A stretch of 64,000 bases of DNA from Stenotrophomonas sp. MMGLT7. GTDB lineage: Bacteria > Pseudomonadota > Gammaproteobacteria > Xanthomonadales > Xanthomonadaceae. Under the pieces are notes generated by a model. It was not told where the DNA came from, made no database searches, and was given only the letters and a program-made list of their open reading frames with translations. A program made the translations under genes and the position numbers. Shown in pieces: positions 20,233 to 30,019 of the stretch. Within the stretch, counting starts at the first letter, position 1. Every line of letters begins with the position of its first letter. Location: assembly GCF_021168555.1 (NCBI RefSeq), contig NZ_JAJOZS010000009.1, forward strand, positions 62,001 through 126,000, in the 5' to 3' direction.

Positions 20233-21555
20233 TTGATCGTTTACTACCTGCGCCTGGCGCTGCGCAGTCTGCGTCGTACACCGGTGATGACCGCGCTGAT
20301 GGTGAGCGCCATCGGCCTGGGGATCGGCGCCAGCATGACCATGCTGACCGTACTGCACGTGATGTCGCGCGACCCGATCCCGGAACGCAGCAGCATGCTG
20401 TTCGTGCCTCACCTGGATCCGCTGCCTAAGAATTTCCCGCGCGACAACGAATGGGGAAGCCCAGCCGACAACCTCACCTGGCCCGATGCGATGGCGCTGC
20501 TGCGCAACGGCAAGGCGGCACGCCAGGCAATCTTGGCCGGTGGCGAAGCGCTGCTGTGGCCCGTCGAAGGCGAGCCGCTGCCGGTGCAACTACCGGGCCG
20601 TTTTGCCACGGCCGACTTCTTCCCCATGTTCGGTGTACCGATGGAGCATGGACAGGGCTGGAGCACGGCAGACGACACGGCCCGCGCCCGTGTGATGGTG
20701 CTGAGCAATACCACCGCACGCAAGCTGTTCGGCAGCGCCGATCCGGTCGGCCGGATGGTCCAGGTGACACGCAAGCGGGTGGGCTTCCGCGTCGTCGGCG
20801 TGGCCGCCGACTGGAACCCGCAGCCGCAGTTCTATGCCGACGCGGGCCAGAAGGGCGGCTTCGGCGAAGAAGATGCCTTCTTCCTGCCGCTGTCCACGGC
20901 AATGGAGCTGGAACTGGGCACGTCCAATCACGTCGCCGGCTGGGCCCGTGCCGAGCGCAAGGACATGTATACCGATCCGTCCACCAGCTGGCTGCAGATG
21001 TGGGTCCAACTGGACACCCCCGCACAGGTGGCCGACTATCGGCGCTTCCTCTACGACTACGCCGCGCAGCAGCATTCCAGCGGCCGTTTCGAGCGAGGCC
21101 CCGACACCGCCAGACTGTATCCGCTGATGGACTGGCTGGCGCATCTGCGCCTGGTGCCCGACGACCTGCGCCTGCAGACCCATCTGGCGGTGGGCTTCCT
21201 GGTGGTGAGCCTGCTCAACATCGTGGCGCTGTTGCTCGCAAAATTCCTGCGCCGCGGCAGCGAGGTCGGCATCCGACGCGCGCTCGGGGCGCGTCGCAGC
21301 GATGTGTTCACCCAACTTGGCGCAGAAGCCGTGTTGATCGGCGTGCTGGGCGGGGTGCTGGGCATCGGCGTGGCCCAGTTGGGCCTGTGGAGCGTACGCC
21401 AACGCCCCGATGCCTATGCCAAGGTAGCGCAGATGGATACCACGATGCTCGTGGTGACCGTATTGCTGGCACTGGCCGCCACGCTGCTGGCCGGCTTGCT
21501 GCCGGCCTGGCGTGCCAGCCGCATCGCCCCCGCCCTGCAGATCAAGGCCAGCTGA
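20233..21555 (+). CDS. ABC transporter permease, A-type, pair 4 (TTG start, no cysteine pair)
   Basis: The 440-residue A-type permease starts at TTG 20233 behind AAGGAG (reads IVYYLRLALRSLRRTPVMTA). The overall layout matches the other A proteins: N-terminal helix, MacB-type periplasmic domain, three C-terminal FtsX helices with FLRRGSEVGIRRALGARRSD. Oddity: both periplasmic cysteines found in the four other A proteins are absent (the region reads SNHVAGWARAERKDMYTDPS), so it lacks the presumed disulfide. Confidence 0.92.
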   Translation: MIVYYLRLALRSLRRTPVMTALMVSAIGLGIGASMTMLTVLHVMSRDPIPERSSMLFVPHLDPLPKNFPRDNEWGSPADNLTWPDAMALLRNGKAARQAILAGGEALLWPVEGEPLPVQLPGRFATADFFPMFGVPMEHGQGWSTADDTARARVMVLSNTTARKLFGSADPVGRMVQVTRKRVGFRVVGVAADWNPQPQFYADAGQKGGFGEEDAFFLPLSTAMELELGTSNHVAGWARAERKDMYTDPSTSWLQMWVQLDTPAQVADYRRFLYDYAAQQHSSGRFERGPDTARLYPLMDWLAHLRLVPDDLRLQTHLAVGFLVVSLLNIVALLLAKFLRRGSEVGIRRALGARRSDVFTQLGAEAVLIGVLGGVLGIGVAQLGLWSVRQRPDAYAKVAQMDTTMLVVTVLLALAATLLAGLLPAWRASRIAPALQIKAS

Positions 21556-21556
21556 C

Positions 21557-22795
21557 ATGTCCCTGCCCCTCCGCCCCATCCTGGCAAGCCTGCGCCATCA
21601 CCGCATGACCACCACGCTGTTGTCGCTGCAGGTGGCGCTGACCTGTGCGATCGTGATCAATGCCGTATTCCTGATTGGCGTTCGCGTCGAACGCATCGGC
21701 ACGCCCACCGGCCTGCCAGAAGGCGAGATCTCGCTGATCTCGGTCCAGGGCGTGCAGGACGACACCAACGTGCAGGCCCAGCAGCAGACGGACCTGGCCG
21801 CGCTACGTGCCGTGCCCGGCGTCACCGCTGCCGCGGCCGTGGAATCGACGCTGCCGCTGTCCGGCGGCGCCAACGACATGGGCGGCTGCGCGTCACAGGC
21901 CGCACTGGAGCAAGCCATGGCCGCGCGCTCGGCCGATGGAATCGCTTCCTGTGTGGAGGCGACTTACTACGCCGGCTCCCCCGGCTTCACACAGGCGCTG
22001 GGCGCGCATCTGGTGTCCGGGCGCGACTTCCTGCCCGATGAGTACGCCACGGACATCAGGAACCTGCCGGTCATCGTCAGCCAGTCGCTGGCCCAGCGCA
22101 TGTGGCCGGACCAGCAGGCAGTCGGCAAGACCATCTACGGCAGCAGCCCGCACGTGGTAGTCGGGGTGATCGATGACCTGTTGCGGCCAAGGCTGCGCAG
22201 CTCCGACCAGGATCGGCTGGTGGCGCTGACGCCGCAGTTGCCGGACGCCACCACCACCCAGTACCTGTTGCGCAGCGCGCCCGGGGACCGCCAGCGCGTA
22301 CTGCGCCAGGCACGCGACGCGCTGATCAAGGCCGGACCGATGCGACTGCTCTCCGACAAGGACCAGAAGACCTTCGCCGATGTGCGCCATCGCTACTTCC
22401 AGCGCGACACCACCATGGTCGGGCTGCTGCTGGCCACCACCCTGGCGCTGTTGTTCGTCACCGCGCTGGGGATCGGCGGGCTGGCCAGTTTCTGGGTGCA
22501 GCAGCGCACCCGCCAGATCGGCATCCGCCGCGCCATCGGTGCCACGCGCCGTGACATCCTGCGCTACTTCCAGGCAGAGAACACCCTGATCGTCGGGACC
22601 GGTGCGGTCGCCGGCATGCTCGCGGCGGTAGCCCTGAACCAGTGGCTGATGAGCAAGTACGAATTACCGCGGCTGCCGATCTGGTACCTGCCCATCGGCG
22701 CGTTGCTGCTGTGGGCGCTCGGCCAGCTCGCCGTGTTCTGGCCCGCCCGCCGCGCCGCGGCGGTGCCGCCGGTGGTGGCCACGCGCAGCGCATGA
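21557..22795 (+). CDS. ABC transporter permease, B-type, pair 4
   Basis: The 412-residue B-type permease starts one base after the stop of its A partner (ATG at 21557, MSLPLRPILASLRHHRMTT), so the pair is probably translationally coupled. Its periplasmic domain has a private cysteine pair (MGGCASQA, IASCVEA). The C-terminal FtsX domain has QQRTRQIGIRRAIGATRRDI. The end of the gene is almost the same as that of pair 3 B. Confidence 0.92.
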   Translation: MSLPLRPILASLRHHRMTTTLLSLQVALTCAIVINAVFLIGVRVERIGTPTGLPEGEISLISVQGVQDDTNVQAQQQTDLAALRAVPGVTAAAAVESTLPLSGGANDMGGCASQAALEQAMAARSADGIASCVEATYYAGSPGFTQALGAHLVSGRDFLPDEYATDIRNLPVIVSQSLAQRMWPDQQAVGKTIYGSSPHVVVGVIDDLLRPRLRSSDQDRLVALTPQLPDATTTQYLLRSAPGDRQRVLRQARDALIKAGPMRLLSDKDQKTFADVRHRYFQRDTTMVGLLLATTLALLFVTALGIGGLASFWVQQRTRQIGIRRAIGATRRDILRYFQAENTLIVGTGAVAGMLAAVALNQWLMSKYELPRLPIWYLPIGALLLWALGQLAVFWPARRAAAVPPVVATRSA

Positions 22796-22829
22796 AGAGG
22801 AACCACGACATGCAGGAAGGAGGCATCCG

Positions 22830-24164
22830 GTGAACTACACGCTCGAACTCGGCCTGCGCGGGCTGCGCCGGCATCCGCGCACGATGGCGCTGTCGATCCT
22901 GACGCTGGCGCTGGGCCTGGCCGCGACGATGACGATGCTGAGCCTGCTGGCGATGCTCTCGGCCGACCCGCTGCCCGGCCTCAGCCAGAACCTGTACCTG
23001 GGCTGGGTGGACTCGCGCCAGGCATCAAAGCCCGGCAGCAAGCCCGAGGACGACAGCGCCGCGCCGCCGTCGCTGTGGAAGCTGGCCGACGTTCAGGCCA
23101 TGGCCGCGGCGCATCCGCAGGTGCGGCAGGCCGCGCTGGTGTCCACACCGCTGAACCTGTCCAGCGAGGACGGCAAACGCAGCGACTCCGGCCAGGGGAT
23201 CCTGGCGACCGGGCCGCTGCCGTCGATGTTCGGCGTGCCGCTGCTGCACGGGCGCTACTGGACCGCGCAGGAGGAGCGTGCGCGCGAGCGCGTCATCGTG
23301 ATCGACCGCGACATCAGCCTCAAGCTGCTGGGCACGCAGAACGGCGTCGGCCGCAACGTGCGCCTGGGCAGGAACCTGTTCCGTGTGGTCGGCATCAGCG
23401 GCCGCTGGGCGCCGCAGCCGCGCTTCTACGCGCTCGGATCGGGCAGCCCGGTCTGGTGGGGCGGCAACCGCGGCGAAACGGTGTTCGTCCCGGCGCAGGC
23501 CGCGGCCGATGCGGGCGTCGTGCCGATGGCCACCCAGCTATGCGACCGCGAACTGACCGGCGGCTTCAAGTTCAACGAGCTCGACATCCAGGCCTGCCGC
23601 TGGCTGCAGCTGTGGGTCGAGCTGCACACGCCGCAGCAGGTGGCCGCATTCGACGACGCGCTGCTGGCCTACGCCCGCGACCGCCGCGCCGCCGGCGCCT
23701 TCGAGCGAGCGCCACAGGCCCGGCTCTACAGCGTGCGGCAATGGCTCGCCGCCAACCGCGTGGTGCCCGACGGCGTGCGCCTGAACCTGTGGCTGGCGCT
23801 GGGCTTGCTGGCGCTGTGCATGGTCAACGTCGCCGGGCTGCTCGCCGCGCGCTTCCTGCGCCGCTCCGGCGAACTGGGCGTGCGCCGCGTGCTCGGCGCG
23901 CCACGCCGCGCGATCGTGCTGCAGTGCCTGGTCGAGTCCGGGCTGGCCGGCCTGGCCGGCGGCCTGCTGGCGCTGCCGCTGACGCTGTTCGGGCTGTGGG
24001 TGGTGCGTATGCAGGAGCAGGACTACACCGAGCAGGCGCACTTCAGCCCGGGCCTGTTCCTGGCGCTGCTGGCATTGGCCGCGCTCACCGGACTGCTGGT
24101 CGGCCTGCTGCCGGCCTGGCGCGCCGCACGGCTGGAGCCGGCGCTGCAAGTGAAGAGTCTCTGA
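22830..24164 (+). CDS. ABC transporter permease, A-type, pair 5 (GTG start)
   Basis: The 444-residue A-type permease, the most diverged of the five (N-terminus NYTLELGLRGLRRHPRTMAL). It starts at GTG 22830 behind AAGGAGG. The periplasmic cysteine pair is kept but spaced wider (TQLCDRE, IQACRWL). The C-terminal FtsX domain has FLRRSGELGVRRVLGAPRRA. The distance from the other A proteins suggests an older duplicate. Confidence 0.92.
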   Translation: MNYTLELGLRGLRRHPRTMALSILTLALGLAATMTMLSLLAMLSADPLPGLSQNLYLGWVDSRQASKPGSKPEDDSAAPPSLWKLADVQAMAAAHPQVRQAALVSTPLNLSSEDGKRSDSGQGILATGPLPSMFGVPLLHGRYWTAQEERARERVIVIDRDISLKLLGTQNGVGRNVRLGRNLFRVVGISGRWAPQPRFYALGSGSPVWWGGNRGETVFVPAQAAADAGVVPMATQLCDRELTGGFKFNELDIQACRWLQLWVELHTPQQVAAFDDALLAYARDRRAAGAFERAPQARLYSVRQWLAANRVVPDGVRLNLWLALGLLALCMVNVAGLLAARFLRRSGELGVRRVLGAPRRAIVLQCLVESGLAGLAGGLLALPLTLFGLWVVRMQEQDYTEQAHFSPGLFLALLALAALTGLLVGLLPAWRAARLEPALQVKSL

Positions 24165-24176
24165 CGAGGATCCCCC

Positions 24177-25424
24177 ATGCTTTCCATGCCTTTCCCCGGT
24201 CCCATCGTCGCTCCCCTGCTGCGCCAGCGGCTGATGCCGCTGCTGCTGGTGGTGCAGATCGCCCTGGCCTGCGCCATCCTTGCCAATGCGCTGTTCCTGC
24301 TCGGCCAGCGGCTGGCGCCGATGCTGCTGCCCGACGGCATCGCCCGCGGCGAGCTGCTGCTGGTCGATCAGCTGATCGGCGGCAAGGGACCGTGGAACGG
24401 CGCCCGGATCCGTGCCGGGACCGACGCCCTGCGCGCCGTGCCCGGCGTGCGTGCGGTGTCGCCGGCACTCGGCCTGCCGATGCTGCAGTCGATGACGATG
24501 GCCTACGATCTCACCGGCCCCAGCGGCGTTGCCGTGAACGCGAGCGCCTTCGCCGGCGAGAACCTGGTGCAGACGCTGGGGCTGGAACTGGTGCAGGGGC
24601 GCGACTTCGACAGCGCCGACTACAGCGACACCGATCTCTCCAAGGGCCTGGGCTCGCGCAGCTCTCCGGTGATCCTCACCGCCGCACTGGCGCGCAAGCT
24701 GTTCCCGGACGGCGGCGCACTGGGCGGCGTCCTCCCCGGCGACGAAGCCGATGGCTCGGACAGCTTCGTGGTGGTCGGCATCGTCCGCCACCTGCTGCGC
24801 TACCAGATCGGCGAGCTGGACGACGGCAAGGCCGAGTACTCGATCCTGCTGCCCCATCGCATCGTCGGCACCCCGATCCTGAGCTATGCCGTGCGCGTCG
24901 ACCCGGCGCAGCGCGAGGCGGCGAAGGCGGCGATCCCGGCGCTGCTCAAGCGGGATTTCGGCGACGGCCTGCTGCGTGGCATCGAGCCCAAGGTGGAGGA
25001 CTACGAGAGCCTGCGGCGCGAAGCCTTCAGGCCGCGCCGGGCGGCGGTGTGGCTGCTGGGCACGGTCAGCGCGGTGGTGGCGCTGATCACCGCCATCGGC
25101 ATCGCCAGCCTGACCGGCTACTGGATCGACCAGCGCACCCGCCAGATCGGCATCCGCCGCGCGCTCGGTGCCACCCGAGGGCAGATCCTGCGCCACTTCC
25201 AGGCCGAGAACCTGCTGCTGACCCTGCTCGGCCTGCTGCTGGGCATGCCGCTGGCCTACGCCGCCAACCTGTGGCTGATGCAGTACTACGAACTGCCGCG
25301 ACTGCCGCTGCATTACCTGCCGGTCGGCGCGGCGCTGCTGTGGGGGCTCGGCCAGTTCGCGGTGTTCTGGCCGGCCCGCCGCGCCGCCGCGGTGCCGCCG
25401 GCGGTGGCCACGCGCAGCGCGTGA
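24177..25424 (+). CDS. ABC transporter permease, B-type, pair 5
   Basis: The 415-residue B-type permease begins MLSMPFPGPIVAPLLRQRLM (ATG 24177; a second ATG at 24186 is possible) and departs from the MEIRPIL pattern of the other B proteins. It keeps the N-terminal helix, the periplasmic domain and the C-terminal FtsX domain (DQRTRQIGIRRALGATRGQI, ending AVPPAVATRSA). It is the last permease before the toxin-antitoxin pair. Confidence 0.92.
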   Translation: MLSMPFPGPIVAPLLRQRLMPLLLVVQIALACAILANALFLLGQRLAPMLLPDGIARGELLLVDQLIGGKGPWNGARIRAGTDALRAVPGVRAVSPALGLPMLQSMTMAYDLTGPSGVAVNASAFAGENLVQTLGLELVQGRDFDSADYSDTDLSKGLGSRSSPVILTAALARKLFPDGGALGGVLPGDEADGSDSFVVVGIVRHLLRYQIGELDDGKAEYSILLPHRIVGTPILSYAVRVDPAQREAAKAAIPALLKRDFGDGLLRGIEPKVEDYESLRREAFRPRRAAVWLLGTVSAVVALITAIGIASLTGYWIDQRTRQIGIRRALGATRGQILRHFQAENLLLTLLGLLLGMPLAYAANLWLMQYYELPRLPLHYLPVGAALLWGLGQFAVFWPARRAAAVPPAVATRSA

Positions 25425-25511
25425 ATGGCGTTCTCTCGATCGGCAGTCGCGTGCATTGGAAAGAGCCTGCACGCAGTAATACTCTTACCGAGGATCCAAG
25501 GAGATTCCCCC

Positions 25512-25745
25512 ATGCCCATGACATCCAAGGGGCAGGTCACCATTCCCCAGGACATCCGCGAAGCATTGGACCTGGGGCCTTCCAGCGAGATCGGGTTCGT
25601 CCGCGAAGGCGGCCGCGTCTGGCTGCGCAGGCGCGCGCCCGGCGCCGCGCAGGCACGTGGGCTGGTGACGCGCCTGCGCGGCCCCGCAACGGCCCGCCCG
25701 AGCACGGAGCAGATCATGGCCCTGACCCGCGGCGAGACCCCGTGA
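25512..25745 (+). CDS. vapB: AbrB/MazE-fold antitoxin of a VapBC-type module
   Basis: The 77-residue protein has a SpoVT-AbrB DNA-binding fold (MTSKGQVTIPQDIREALDL) and a basic, proline-containing C-terminus suited to binding the toxin. It should neutralise the PIN toxin and repress the module. The ATG at 25512 follows AAGGAG at good spacing. The stop overlaps the GTG start of the toxin by 4 bp. It lies 87 bp after the last permease gene in the same direction. A TAATAC at 25477 with TTGGAA 15 bp upstream could be a weak private promoter. Confidence 0.88.
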   Translation: MPMTSKGQVTIPQDIREALDLGPSSEIGFVREGGRVWLRRRAPGAAQARGLVTRLRGPATARPSTEQIMALTRGETP

Positions 25746-26155
25746 GCCAGGTGCTGGTGGACGCCAACGTCCTGCTCGACGTGCCGACCGAGGCCCCGGC
25801 CTGGTTCGACTGGTCGGCACGTACGCTGGAGGACCAAGCGGCCCAGGCGCCGCTTTGCAGCAATCCATTGATCTACGCGGAAGTCTCGGTCGGTTTCGAA
25901 CGCATCGAGGAGCTGGACGAAGCGCTGCCCCCGGCCGATTTCACCCGCCTTCCGCTGCGCTGGGAAGCCGGTTTCCTGGCCGGCAAGGCGTTCGTGCGCT
26001 ATCCCCGCGACGGCGGCCAGCACCACTCGCCGCTGCCGGACTTCCTGATCGGCGCCCACGCCGCCGTCGCGAGGCTGCCGCAGCTCACACGCGACGTACG
26101 GCGCCATCGCAGCCACTTTCCCAGACTGCGGCTGATCTGCCCGGACCCGGCCTGA
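25742..26155 (+). CDS. vapC: PIN-domain ribonuclease toxin (VapC-type)
   Basis: The 137-residue PIN-domain protein starts at GTG within the antitoxin stop. Acidic residues of the active site are visible: LVDANVLLD at the start, the glutamate in IYAEVSVGFE, and the aspartates in LPDFLIGAHA and LTRDVRRH. PIN toxins cut RNA, often tRNA or rRNA, with Mg2+. Its stop lies only 3 bp before the ATG of the response regulator, so toxin and regulator translation may be linked. The embedded position inside the ABC/two-component operon is unusual. Confidence 0.87.
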   Translation: MSQVLVDANVLLDVPTEAPAWFDWSARTLEDQAAQAPLCSNPLIYAEVSVGFERIEELDEALPPADFTRLPLRWEAGFLAGKAFVRYPRDGGQHHSPLPDFLIGAHAAVARLPQLTRDVRRHRSHFPRLRLICPDPA

Positions 26156-26158
26156 CCC

Positions 26159-27496
<1,338 letters not shown>

Positions 27497-27506
27497 GCCG
27501 GCGCGC

Positions 27507-28850
27507 ATGATCCGCCGCTCCTTCACCTTCGACCTGTTCCTGCGCCTGCTGCCGTTACTGGTGCTGGCCGCCGCCATGCCGTGGCTGCTGGCCTACTGGA
27601 TGGATCGCGGCTGGGAGGTCATCGTCGTGTCCGCCGTGCTGCTGCTGGCGCTGATGTGGTGGACGCTGCGCCGCGCCACCGCGCCGATGCGCTCGCTGTT
27701 CCGTGCCCTGGCCGGCGCCACCAGCAGCTACCGCGACGGCGAATACAACTTCGGCGTGCACTGGCGCGGCGGCAACGACGAGCTGTCGCAGCTGGTGCGC
27801 GCCCACGCCGAACTCGGCGAGGTGCTGCGCGAGCAGCGCCAGGGCCTGATGCAGCGCGAACTGCTGCTGGACACGATGGTGCAGAACACGCCGGTGGCGA
27901 TGCTGCTGCTGGCCGCCGGCGGCGACGGCGTGCGCCGCGTGGTGTTTTCCAACATCGCCGCGCGCAAGCTGCTGCACGGCGGCTGGAAGCTGGAAGGCAA
28001 GCGCATCGAAAGCGTGCTCGAGAACGCGCCCGCCGAGATGCGCGAAGCCCTGGGCCGCGGCAGCGACAGCCTGTTCGCGGTGCGCGGCGAAAGCGACGAC
28101 GAGGACAGCGAGCAGGTGTATCACCTCTCGCGCCGCCAGTTCCATCTCAACGGGCGCCAGCACGAGTTGCTGCTGCTGCGCTCGCTCACCACCGAGCTGC
28201 GCCGCCAGGAAGTGCAGACCTGGAAGAAGGTGATCCGGGTGATCAGCCACGAGCTCAACAACTCGCTGGCGCCGATCGCCTCGCTGGCGCACTCCGGCGC
28301 CGAGCTGCTGCGGCGCAACCGCGGCGAGCGGCTGGGCGAGGTGTTCGCCACCATCGAGGAACGCGCGCGCCACCTGGAAGGCTTCATCCGCGGCTACGCC
28401 CGCTTCGCCAAGCTGCCGCAGCCGCGGCTGCAGCCGGTCCGCTGGGACCTGTTCCTGCAGGGCCTGCGCCAGCAGATCCCGTTCGAGCTGGACAACCAGG
28501 CAGGCGATGCCGGCACCCGCATCGACACGGCACAGATCGAGCAGGCGCTGCTCAACCTGATCAAGAACGCCCACGAGGCGAGCGGCGAGGCGTCCAGGGG
28601 CGAGGACGTCGTGGTGCGCCTGTCGCGCATCCCGGAATGGCTGCGCATCGAGGTGCTCGACCGCGGCAGCGGCATGAACGAGGCCGTGCTGCAGAACGCG
28701 CTGACCCCGTTCTACTCCACCAAGCGCAACGGCACCGGCCTGGGCCTGGCGCTCGCCCGCGAGATCGTCGAGGCGCACGACGGCCGCATCTCGCTGCGCA
28801 ACCGCGACAACGGCGGGCTGTGCGTGACGCTGCTGCTGCCGCTGGCCTGA
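27507..28850 (+). CDS. Intramembrane-sensing type histidine kinase
   Basis: The 447-residue kinase partners the preceding regulator. Two N-terminal membrane helices (about 13-30 and 37-52) are joined by only a few residues (WMDRGWE), leaving almost no periplasmic domain. A HAMP/PAS-like linker follows, then the H-box RVISHELNNSLAPI with His248. The ATPase domain has N-box NLIKNAHEAS, DRGSGM and the G-box GTGLGLALAREI. Known: kinases without a sensor domain often receive signals from a transporter in the membrane, as BceS does from BceB. Inference: the FtsX-type permeases here may be the sensors. Confidence 0.9.
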   Translation: MIRRSFTFDLFLRLLPLLVLAAAMPWLLAYWMDRGWEVIVVSAVLLLALMWWTLRRATAPMRSLFRALAGATSSYRDGEYNFGVHWRGGNDELSQLVRAHAELGEVLREQRQGLMQRELLLDTMVQNTPVAMLLLAAGGDGVRRVVFSNIAARKLLHGGWKLEGKRIESVLENAPAEMREALGRGSDSLFAVRGESDDEDSEQVYHLSRRQFHLNGRQHELLLLRSLTTELRRQEVQTWKKVIRVISHELNNSLAPIASLAHSGAELLRRNRGERLGEVFATIEERARHLEGFIRGYARFAKLPQPRLQPVRWDLFLQGLRQQIPFELDNQAGDAGTRIDTAQIEQALLNLIKNAHEASGEASRGEDVVVRLSRIPEWLRIEVLDRGSGMNEAVLQNALTPFYSTKRNGTGLGLALAREIVEAHDGRISLRNRDNGGLCVTLLLPLA

Positions 28851-28879
28851 GGCCCCGTTCGACATCCCCTGTAGCGACC

Positions 28880-28947
28880 TGTAGGAGCGACTTCAGTCGC
28901 GATGAGGCTTTACCGGTAGAGCCCATCGCGACTGAAGTCGCTCCTAC
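28880..28947. repeat. 70-bp palindromic intergenic repeat, copy 3
   Basis: The TGTAGGAGCGACTTCAGTCG palindrome sits just after the kinase gene and directly before the PIN-domain pseudogene. It could form the 3' stem of the large operon transcript. Confidence 0.88.
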
Positions 28948-28990
28948 GGGGAGCCCTGCGCCACCGCCACCACGGCGCCGCGCGCGCGGC

Positions 28991-29326
28991 GGCCGAACGC
29001 TGAAGGGCTTCGCCAGCACCTGGCCGCTGCCGGCCGGGGTCGCGCATCCATTGAACGCACGTATCGGTAACCGCCAGGCATTGGCCTTCGTCGACGCCGT
29101 GGCGCAGGGTGCCTGCGCAGTGTTCGCGCCACCGGACGACGGCCCGGCCCGCGGCGCCCACCTGATGCGGCGCCACCGCGACCTGCCGATGAACTTGGCC
29201 GACGCCTTCGCGGATGGGCCTGGCCGAACAGCTGCACGAAGGCCGCATCCTCTTCAACGACCAGCGCGATTTCCGCGGCTACCGCTGGAAGAACACCCGT
29301 CCCTTGCAGAACCTGCCGCTGCCCGC
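28991..29326 (+). pseudogene. PIN-domain toxin remnant (frameshifted, start missing)
   Basis: Two frames together resemble the C-terminal two thirds of a PIN-domain protein. The first (to about 29210) reads LKGFASTWPL, then ALAFVDAVAQGACAVF, then HRDLPMNLADA. The second (from about 29214) reads GLAEQLHEGRILFNDQRDF and YRWKNTRPLQNL. The LADA segment should continue into an AEQL-type helix in the same frame, but a frameshift near 29205-29215 breaks it. The first acidic residue of the PIN active site and the start are missing; the palindromic repeat lies where the start should be. No antitoxin gene is left. Confidence 0.7.
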
Positions 29327-29407
29327 CCCTGACTCCCGCACAAGACCCACGCCACGCGACCGGCGCGCTCCCGGCGGGCCGCTTTGCGGGCGGACGCTTC
29401 CCGATCC

Positions 29408-30019
29408 CTACATGCCCGTGTAGCGGCCAGGACGGTGATTGAACAGCAGCACCATGTTGAGCACGATCGCCCCGATGACCGAATAGAACACCCGCGACGG
29501 CTCGATCGCCAGCAGCGCGATGGCCATCAGGGTGATGTCGAACGCCATCTGCAGCTTGCCCGCGCTCCAGCCGCGGCGCTCCTGCAGGAACAGCGCCAGG
29601 ATGTTGAGCCCACCCAGGCTGGCGCGATGGCGGATGAACATCAGGATGCCCAGCCCGGTTAGCATGCCGCCGACCACCGCCGAGTACAGCGGCGTGACCT
29701 GCTGGTAGCTGGCCCAGCGCGGCAGCAGATCCGCCAGTGCGCCGCAGGCCGCCACGCCGAAGCAGGTCTTGAGGGTGAACGTCCATCCCATGCGACGCAC
29801 CGCCAGCCAGTAGAACGGCAGGTTCAACAGCGTGAACAGCACCCCGAATCCCATCCCGGTCACGTAGTGCAGCAGCAGCGCCACCCCGGCCATGCCGCCC
29901 AGCATCAGCCCGCCGGCGCTGAACACCGCAATGCCCACGGCGGCGACCAGGGCGGCTCCGATCAGCCCCTGCGCGTCCTCGACCGCACTGTGCCGTCCCG
30001 GCCTACCGTCGATCGACAC
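29408..30019 (-). CDS. YitT-family membrane protein
   Basis: The protein of about 203 residues has five to six hydrophobic helices (ALVAAVGIAVFSAGGLMLGG; GMAGVALLLHYVTG; FGVLFTLLNLPFYWLAV; further helices to FYSVIGAIVLNMVLLF). This fits the YitT/UPF0750 family, whose transport role is not established. I chose the GTG at 30019, which overlaps the upstream peptidase gene by 17 bp; a start at 30097 would overlap it by 95 bp and add an unlikely Arg-rich leader. It is the last gene of the TonB-receptor operon. Confidence 0.78.
   Translation of the reverse strand: MSIDGRPGRHSAVEDAQGLIGAALVAAVGIAVFSAGGLMLGGMAGVALLLHYVTGMGFGVLFTLLNLPFYWLAVRRMGWTFTLKTCFGVAACGALADLLPRWASYQQVTPLYSAVVGGMLTGLGILMFIRHRASLGGLNILALFLQERRGWSAGKLQMAFDITLMAIALLAIEPSRVFYSVIGAIVLNMVLLFNHRPGRYTGM

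Noticed and set aside
25425-25511. An N-terminal extension of the VapB antitoxin back to 25425
   Set aside because: The extension has no family similarity, and the internal ATG at 25512 has a good AAGGAG site.
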